In this document: piece after piece, positions 62,201 to 64,000 of the stretch
Numbering within the stretch: position 1 is the first letter of the stretch
Layout: every line of letters begins with the position of its first letter
Source: Lepidurus packardi
Lineage: Eukaryota > Arthropoda > Branchiopoda > Notostraca > Triopsidae
Direction of reading: 5' to 3'
Assembly: GCA_023053545.1 (NCBI GenBank)
Contig: JAKZAN010000005.1
Coordinates: 2,356,001-2,420,000 of the forward strand
Length of the DNA stretch: 64,000 bases
The notes under the pieces: model-generated
Databases searched by the model: none
What the model was told of the DNA's origin: nothing
The model's input: the letters and a program-made list of their open reading frames with translations, nothing else
Translations under genes and position numbers: made by a program

Positions 62201-63972
62201 TTGGTGGAACCGCTGGTAAAGATTAGCTTTAGGTCCTAGCTTGTTATTGCGTTAGCCAATTTTTTGCCCTTTTCTAAGGCAATATATTGATTAGCTTCAC
62301 CGCCCCTTGGCCAGATGTTCCATGTTTGTTAAAGCTTTGAGCTACACGAGAAGAGATAAGTGCTTTTGCAAGTCAGCAAAGTTTCCGAATCCAGTTAAAA
62401 TGAAGTTAAAACCGAGTTTTCGTTGGTTTAAAAACTTGAAAGGGTCAATCATGAAGCGCTAAAACCGCGCGCTGGAATGGTTAAGATTGAGTAGGAAAGA
62501 TTGTAGAGAACTACGTCTAAAGCCAGAGCAATATACCAGTGGGGATTAACGCGAGGCTGCTGCAGCGAGGTTTTAGGGGGTTGGAGCGCTACTGTCGCGC
62601 TACTGGAATTGGGTACCCAGATGTGACATTAAACCCAAGAGGCCAAAAGGGGATAGCGTTGTTGTTGTCACGTGTGGGCCGAAACTGTTTATGTATGTAT
62701 CTATCTAATGGTCTCCCAGCATGAATGCAAATGGGTGAAAGGTATAAGCATAGGGACACTGGGTCCCACTCCTGTTGTTTTCCAGTGCCTTGTATCTTCT
62801 GCACTGGAGCTAGAGAATATAACACAGACACGTTAATTCGGTAAAGCTGTAAGTGAACTGATCTGTTTCTAGCTCATGTGTTGCTATTGCCATTACAGGT
62901 GTTCCCCTGGCACCCTCAGAGTGCTCATTGCAGAGCCCAGCGGACGGAATCCTTGAAGTGGTCTGCTCGACTGTCACCAACAATAGCACATATGCCCATC
63001 ACAATCGCCAGGCTTCGTGGCGATCGTCGGCATCGCCTTCGTCGGTGGTGTATCTCCTTGAGTTATACGATGCGGTGACAGGTCATATACTGCGTAATGT
63101 GACGAGTCGCTTTCCTCGATTTAACATTTCGGATATCGACCCCAAACGCCGAGTATCAGCTTCTGTCACGGCTGTTAATCGACAGGGCCGCTCGGAAGCT
63201 GTCACACTGGAAGGCGCCGTTGAACGCGCCGTGGGCAGTAGGACTGGTAAGTTCGTTCTTGTATTTCCTTTTCTTTTCGGGCATAGATTTGCTGTCTTTT
63301 GTGTGTCATCTTCGTCTGTTGTAAGCCATTGGACGCACACCAAAACAAAAACAAAACCCAATACAAGAAAGACCCACGCAAGGGTAATACAGTGGGCCTA
63401 CAGTACGTCTCTACAGAGAAGCAATGGGGGGAATTTGATACGCAGTGTGGTCTGGTCTGTGTGAAAGGCGATTTGGAACCGTACGGGGCTTTAGAGCGAC
63501 GGTGTGGCGGCTGGCGGGTCAATCTGGCATCGCCACTTCGCGCAGTACACTGCATGCACCCCGTGGGTTTTGCTAGAGGAAGTCTATTTAGGTTGTCACA
63601 TGCAGGAGTGCTGCAACAGTGCTGTCGAGCTGAAGCCACTGATTTCCCAAAAGCAATTGCTGCTATGCATTTCTTAAGCCTCGTTCCCCCGTGGAAAGGA
63701 GGGGGGTAACTTTTGTTGGCATTTTCTGGTAAACCCGAGAAAAAGTCTTAACTAGGACATTTCTTTCCCATTTTGCTTAGTTTTTAAATTGCTTCTTTTA
63801 TTATGATTTTCTTTTTTCCGGGAAGGGTTGCACAAGAGAGACATTTCTGCCTTGTGTCGCCCACGGGTACGGGTACGGGCACAGCTGTGTTGCAGCTCTT
63901 GGAAGTAGAAATAGAAGTCACCCTCCAGTTTTTATTAACTTTGCTTCTAGCTTTAATTCCCCTTGTGGGACG
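29171..63972 (+). CDS. side: Sidestep-family immunoglobulin-superfamily receptor (12 exons seen, 3' end outside window)
   Basis: Twelve exons join in frame to 710 residues. Order: signal peptide (1 to about 25), Ig1 (about 39-150), Ig2 (151-255), Ig3 (256-354), Ig4 (355-451), Ig5 (452-549), FNIII (550-665), juxtamembrane sequence and the start of a transmembrane helix (about 693-710). Each Ig domain has its two Cys and core Trp. Side-specific strings include LWYYEPSKKPIYSVDLRGR, ADQGIYRCRVDFRLSPT, PGTPVIYDENIRRES and VKYAPVC. Sidestep proteins are neuronal and target-cell surface ligands for Beat receptors in axon guidance and synaptic matching. Many NxS/T sites suggest glycosylation. The intracellular tail lies beyond 64000. 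Which Side paralogue (side, side-II to side-VIII) this matches cannot be decided here. Confidence 0.88.
30082..30472 (-). mobile_element. Diverged MITE-like element (subfamily B)
   Basis: TTAA at 30082 is followed by TTTTAGCTATGCATAGGCGC and CATAGGCGGTTAGCAGG. The right end reads GCATGCCAACCGCC and CTATGCCTAGCTAAACAC, roughly the inverse. The GGCGGTTAGCA/TGCTAACCGCC core is shared with copies at 40453, 44188, 45893 and 52635. Confidence 0.4.
30767..31670. repeat. Five-copy 180-bp tandem repeat with alternating monomer types
   Basis: Five monomers share CTAAGCAGGCACCG, CACGATGACGTCAT, GCAATTCTGC and ACATTCAAACTATCCGGG. Monomers 1 and 3 carry one variant set (GACTTGCAATTC, TTTTGGCAAACAC). Monomers 2 and 4 carry another (GACCTGCAATTC, TTTGGGCAAGCAC). 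Monomer 5 is mixed. The perfect octamer TGACGTCA begins at 30798, 30977, 31158, 31337 and 31518. Confidence 0.9.
32131..32161 (+). promoter_or_regulatory. TATA-like box with adjacent 18-bp perfect palindrome in Side intron 1
   Basis: CTATATAAAA at 32131-32140 is followed by TCCATGTCCGGACATGGA at 32144-32161. It could mark an alternative promoter or a dimeric factor site. An ATG at 32157 opens only a seven-codon frame. Confidence 0.3.
32788..32901 (+). repeat. Inverted repeat partner, left copy
   Basis: About 115 bp (GTTGTACTTCCTGTGAGCAA to GAACGATATTCTATTCTGTT) that recurs as its reverse complement at 34407-34522. Confidence 0.75.
33720..33900. repeat. GTCGAC-rich palindromic block related to the 14.7-15.5 kb repeat
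   Basis: Two copies of TTAAGTCGACTTAAAAGTC flank CTCAAGACTTTT, followed by GCGTAAGTCGAGGAAGTTTG, which is also present at 15880. The palindromes could extrude as cruciforms. Confidence 0.6.
34381..34409. repeat. Perfect 12-bp hairpin inside the hAT-like element
   Basis: GCGCTGCCTTGC, loop TACTG, GCAAGGCAGCGC. It sits directly beside the inverted-repeat segment. Confidence 0.7.
34407..34522 (-). repeat. Inverted repeat partner, right copy
   Basis: Reverse complement of 32788-32901 with about ten percent divergence; it lies inside the hAT-like element. Confidence 0.75.
38612..38744 (+). CDS. side: Side-family exon 2 (Ig1 N-terminal half)
   Basis: Acceptor ACGACAG; reads VPAEDLTAAAGRSSHMECDL with the first Ig Cys, then AYLVLWYYEPSKKPIY with the core Trp. 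Donor GTGATT, phase 2. Confidence 0.88.
39085..39287 (+). CDS. side: Side-family exon 3 (Ig1 C-terminal half)
   Basis: Acceptor GACACAG after a T-rich tract. Reads SVDLRGRSPMQAKHFVEERF and, after an NVT glycosylation site, ADQGIYRCRVDFRLSPTKHV, the second Cys strand of the V-type Ig domain. Donor GTAAGT, phase 1. Confidence 0.92.
40453..40743 (+). mobile_element. MITE subfamily B copy
   Basis: Left end TTAAAGACACCCGTATAAAT, then CACAGATGGCACTGCTGTTT. Right end ATGCTAACCGCCCC, CAAGTATACGGGAGCTTTA. The ends are inverted repeats of each other. Confidence 0.65.
42085..42230. repeat. AT-rich tandem duplication
   Basis: TGTGTTCTATTATTGATAAT followed by TAATAAAACTAATAATTAAT occurs twice with a spacing of about 65 bp in strongly AT-rich sequence. 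Confidence 0.6.
42772..43098. repeat. Large foldback palindrome, arms about 160 bp, single-base centre
   Basis: The left arm (from ATTAATATTATCAATATTAT) and right arm are near-perfect reverse complements meeting at GCTCTAGA-T-TCTAGAGC, centre 42936. Differences are a few substitutions near 42890 and a small length difference near 42908-42925. No open frame is shared. Confidence 0.9.
43098..43130. repeat. Perfect 16-bp hairpin next to the large palindrome
   Basis: CGAGGCACGATCTAGA, a single G, then TCTAGATCGTGCCTCG. The centre has the same TCTAGA-N-TCTAGA arrangement as the larger palindrome it adjoins. Confidence 0.85.
44188..44574 (-). mobile_element. MITE subfamily B copy with a tandemly duplicated end
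   Basis: TTAA (44188-44191) precedes AAGCTCCCGTATACCTTAGC. The other end, GCTAAGGTTTACGGGAGTG, is followed by TTAA (44450-44453). About 120 bp of that end is then repeated, ending GTTAAGGTTTACGGGAGCC-TTAA (44571-44574). TTAA at all three ends supports TTAA target choice. Confidence 0.75.
45752..46570. repeat. Direct repeats flanking a MITE
   Basis: A segment at 45752-45890 (TTCAGATTCCCTGAATTC to AAAGTTAGGAATCCATAA) recurs at 46447-46570 (TTCAGATTCCCTGAAATTC to AAAGTTAGGAATCCATAA). The MITE copy at 45893-46440 lies exactly between them. Confidence 0.65.
45893..46440 (+). mobile_element. MITE subfamily B copy
   Basis: Contains CTCTGGTATACCTGAGCTTA, CAGATGGCGCTGATATTTGT and, near the right end, CATGCTAACCGCCTATCCCG. 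The terminal repeat on the right is eroded. Confidence 0.6.
48490..48890 (+). mobile_element. MITE subfamily A copy
   Basis: GGATAGCTTAGCTTGGTACA and GGGTGGCGCGCACTGCTTTG match the element at 11-450. The far end, AAGCTAAGCTATACAC, is the inverted terminal sequence. The ends have diverged and no target duplication remains. Confidence 0.6.
49844..49954 (+). CDS. side: Side-family exon 4 (Ig2 N-terminal half)
   Basis: Reads EAPGTPVIYDENIRRESTVL then GPYNEGSDVLLACEVSGG with the first Cys of Ig2. The GPYxEGxDVxLxC pattern is strongly conserved in Side proteins. Donor GTAAGT, phase 1. Confidence 0.9.
49955..53353. other. Side-family intron 4 (3.4 kb)
   Basis: It interrupts Ig2. Besides the MITE at 52635-53058 no gene or clear repeat is seen; the 51562-51768 minus-strand frame is not convincing. 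Confidence 0.5.
52635..53058 (+). mobile_element. MITE subfamily B copy
   Basis: Left end CTCTCGTATACCTTAGTTTA and CAGATGGCACTGATGTTTGT. Right end GTGCTAACCGCCTATACCGA and GCTAAGGCATACAAGAGCCT. It is the best-preserved interior of the B group. Confidence 0.7.
53354..53557 (+). CDS. side: Side-family exon 5 (Ig2 C-terminal half)
   Basis: Acceptor TCTGTAG. Reads GPNVRITWWRGNQRLHSRTE, then LRNLGRKDHGAVLTCRAEAG with the second Cys, and an NVS site. Donor GTAAGT, phase 1. Confidence 0.9.
53558..54917. other. Side-family intron 5 (1.4 kb)
   Basis: Lies between the Ig2 and Ig3 exons. Simple T tracts and a purine-rich stretch; no gene, repeat family or clear regulatory site recognised. Confidence 0.4.
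54918..55069 (+). CDS. side: Side-family exon 6 (Ig3 N-terminal half)
   Basis: Acceptor TGCGTAG. Reads LRPAAVEIPSHSTNLESGKL, HEVMCKSAGAIPPAIITWWA with Cys and Trp-Trp. Donor GTGAGT, phase 0. Confidence 0.9.
55667..55800 (+). repeat. Direct repeat copy 1
   Basis: Begins AACAAATGGGTTCCGTCATT and ends CTTATTACTTTCTGGA; it recurs at 56254-56388 with scattered substitutions. Confidence 0.8.
56222..56249. repeat. 12-bp hairpin with GAAA tetraloop next to direct repeat copy 2
   Basis: GAATTAAGACAT-GAAA-ATGTCTTAATTC, perfect stem, ending five bases before the second direct repeat copy. Confidence 0.6.
56254..56388 (+). repeat. Direct repeat copy 2
   Basis: Second copy of the 134-bp segment at 55667-55800, about 587 bp downstream in the same intron. 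Confidence 0.8.
57592..57736 (+). CDS. side: Side-family exon 7 (Ig3 C-terminal half)
   Basis: A strong polypyrimidine tract and TTTTACAG precede it. Reads VSEDGNTTTSILSLIPSPED then DGKILTCRAQTPQLPGG. Donor GTAAGT, phase 1. Confidence 0.92.
57737..58740. other. Side-family intron 7 (1.0 kb)
   Basis: Lies between the Ig3 and Ig4 exons. It contains a G-rich run at about 58341-58361; no gene is seen. Confidence 0.4.
58741..58871 (+). CDS. side: Side-family exon 8 (Ig4 N-terminal half)
   Basis: Acceptor TTTGTAG. Reads YMPRVSLGLGPGFHAEEIRQ then GEHIYLECHVRANPYIHRLL and WYKN. Donor GTAAGT, phase 0. Confidence 0.92.
58872..60173. other. Side-family intron 8 (1.3 kb)
   Basis: Interrupts Ig4. AT-rich first half, then the partial subfamily A MITE at 59625-59754; nothing else recognised. 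Confidence 0.45.
59625..59754 (-). mobile_element. Partial MITE subfamily A copy
   Basis: Read on the minus strand from TTAA (59754-59751): CGTTCCCGTATTGGTTAGCT, CAAGCTACCGTAAGGTGGCG, GAACGCGCACTGCTTCTGC, matching the first 120 bp of the copies at 11 and 48490. The other end was not found. Confidence 0.6.
60174..60333 (+). CDS. side: Side-family exon 9 (Ig4 C-terminal half)
   Basis: Acceptor TTCACAG. Reads GLVLTHNTSVGIVMANQSLV then HTAGNYSCVATNRQGETASQ with the I-set YxCxAxN motif and three NxS/T sites. Donor GTGCGT, phase 1. Confidence 0.9.
60334..61182. other. Side-family intron 9 (0.85 kb)
   Basis: Lies between the Ig4 and Ig5 exons. Unremarkable sequence with A/T runs; nothing recognised. 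Confidence 0.4.
61183..61476 (+). CDS. side: Side-family exon 10 (whole Ig5)
   Basis: Acceptor CATGCAG. Reads YAPVCRTLEPQIVVVSRDEP, LLRCQVEAEPASVAFRWTL, and GLLQCWASNSVGNQKEPCIF. The Ig5 domain is encoded by one uninterrupted exon, unlike Ig1-4. Donor GTAACA, phase 1 at both ends. Confidence 0.92.
61477..62898. other. Side-family intron 10 (1.4 kb)
   Basis: Lies between Ig5 and FNIII. It contains the palindrome CTTGTACCGGTACAAG at 61562-61577; nothing coding is recognised. Confidence 0.4.
62899..63246 (+). CDS. side: Side-family exon 11 (fibronectin type III domain)
   Basis: Acceptor ATTACAG. Reads GVPLAPSECSLQSPADGILE, then VVYLLELYDAVTGHILRNVT and SASVTAVNRQGRSEAVTLEG, the FNIII pattern closing the Side ectodomain. 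Several NxS/T sites. Donor GTAAGT, phase 1. Confidence 0.92.
63247..63836. other. Side-family intron 11 (0.6 kb)
   Basis: Lies between the FNIII and membrane-segment exons. Overlapping open frames on both strands near 63299-63709 resemble no known family and are treated as intronic. Confidence 0.4.
63837..63972 (+). CDS. side: Side-family exon 12 (juxtamembrane and start of membrane helix)
   Basis: In the required phase the exon ends VTLQFLLTLLLALIPLVG before a GTGAGC donor at 63973, a convincing start of a transmembrane segment. The acceptor is uncertain: CACAAG before 63837 follows a long T tract; GGCACAG before 63885 is in the same frame and would shorten the exon by 16 codons. The helix probably continues in the next exon outside the window. 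Confidence 0.55.
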
Positions 63973-64000
63973 GTGAGCCTATCGTATTTGCTCTAAATTG

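Overview
The window is AT-rich animal nuclear DNA with canonical GT-AG introns. It carries three protein-coding genes and a large amount of small, mostly non-autonomous repeat DNA. An arthropod is the most likely source, because the right half holds a Sidestep-type immunoglobulin receptor (the Beat/Side system is best known from arthropods). The left edge holds a selenoprotein L gene with two in-frame UGA codons. That family is known chiefly from aquatic animals and some marine bacteria, so an aquatic arthropod such as a crustacean or horseshoe crab fits best. This is an inference and the species cannot be fixed.

Layout. (1) 469-1450, minus strand: five exons of a SelL-type diselenide oxidoreductase, with introns of 58-73 bp. 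The C-terminus and the expected SECIS element lie beyond position 1; the intron entering the window edge contains a MITE at 11-450. (2) 1451-4032: divergent intergenic region with a possible TATA box. (3) 4033-9021, plus strand: a complete 14-exon RasGRP-type Ras guanine nucleotide exchange factor with REM, CDC25 and C1 domains. All but two of its introns are 58-105 bp. The EF-hand pair found in other RasGRPs is eroded and shortened. (4) 9022-29170: about 20 kb of intergenic DNA with inverted and direct repeats and one isolated GC-rich exon-like block at 16725-16888. (5) 29171 to the window end, plus strand: the 5' and middle part of a Sidestep-family gene (signal peptide, five Ig domains, one FNIII domain, start of a membrane segment) with introns from 0.34 to 10.6 kb. 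Those introns hold a 180-bp tandem repeat with alternating monomer types, an hAT-like element with target-site duplication, several MITE copies with TTAA-like ends, and a nearly spacer-free 160-bp-arm palindrome.

The three genes have no obvious shared pathway: redox protection (SelL), diacylglycerol-to-Ras signalling (RasGRP) and neuronal surface recognition (Side). SelL and RasGRP are divergently arranged and compact; Side is stretched by repeat-laden introns. The most notable observation is the UxxU selenoprotein. Its two UGA codons would be read as stops by an ordinary gene caller, so the gene is easily missed.
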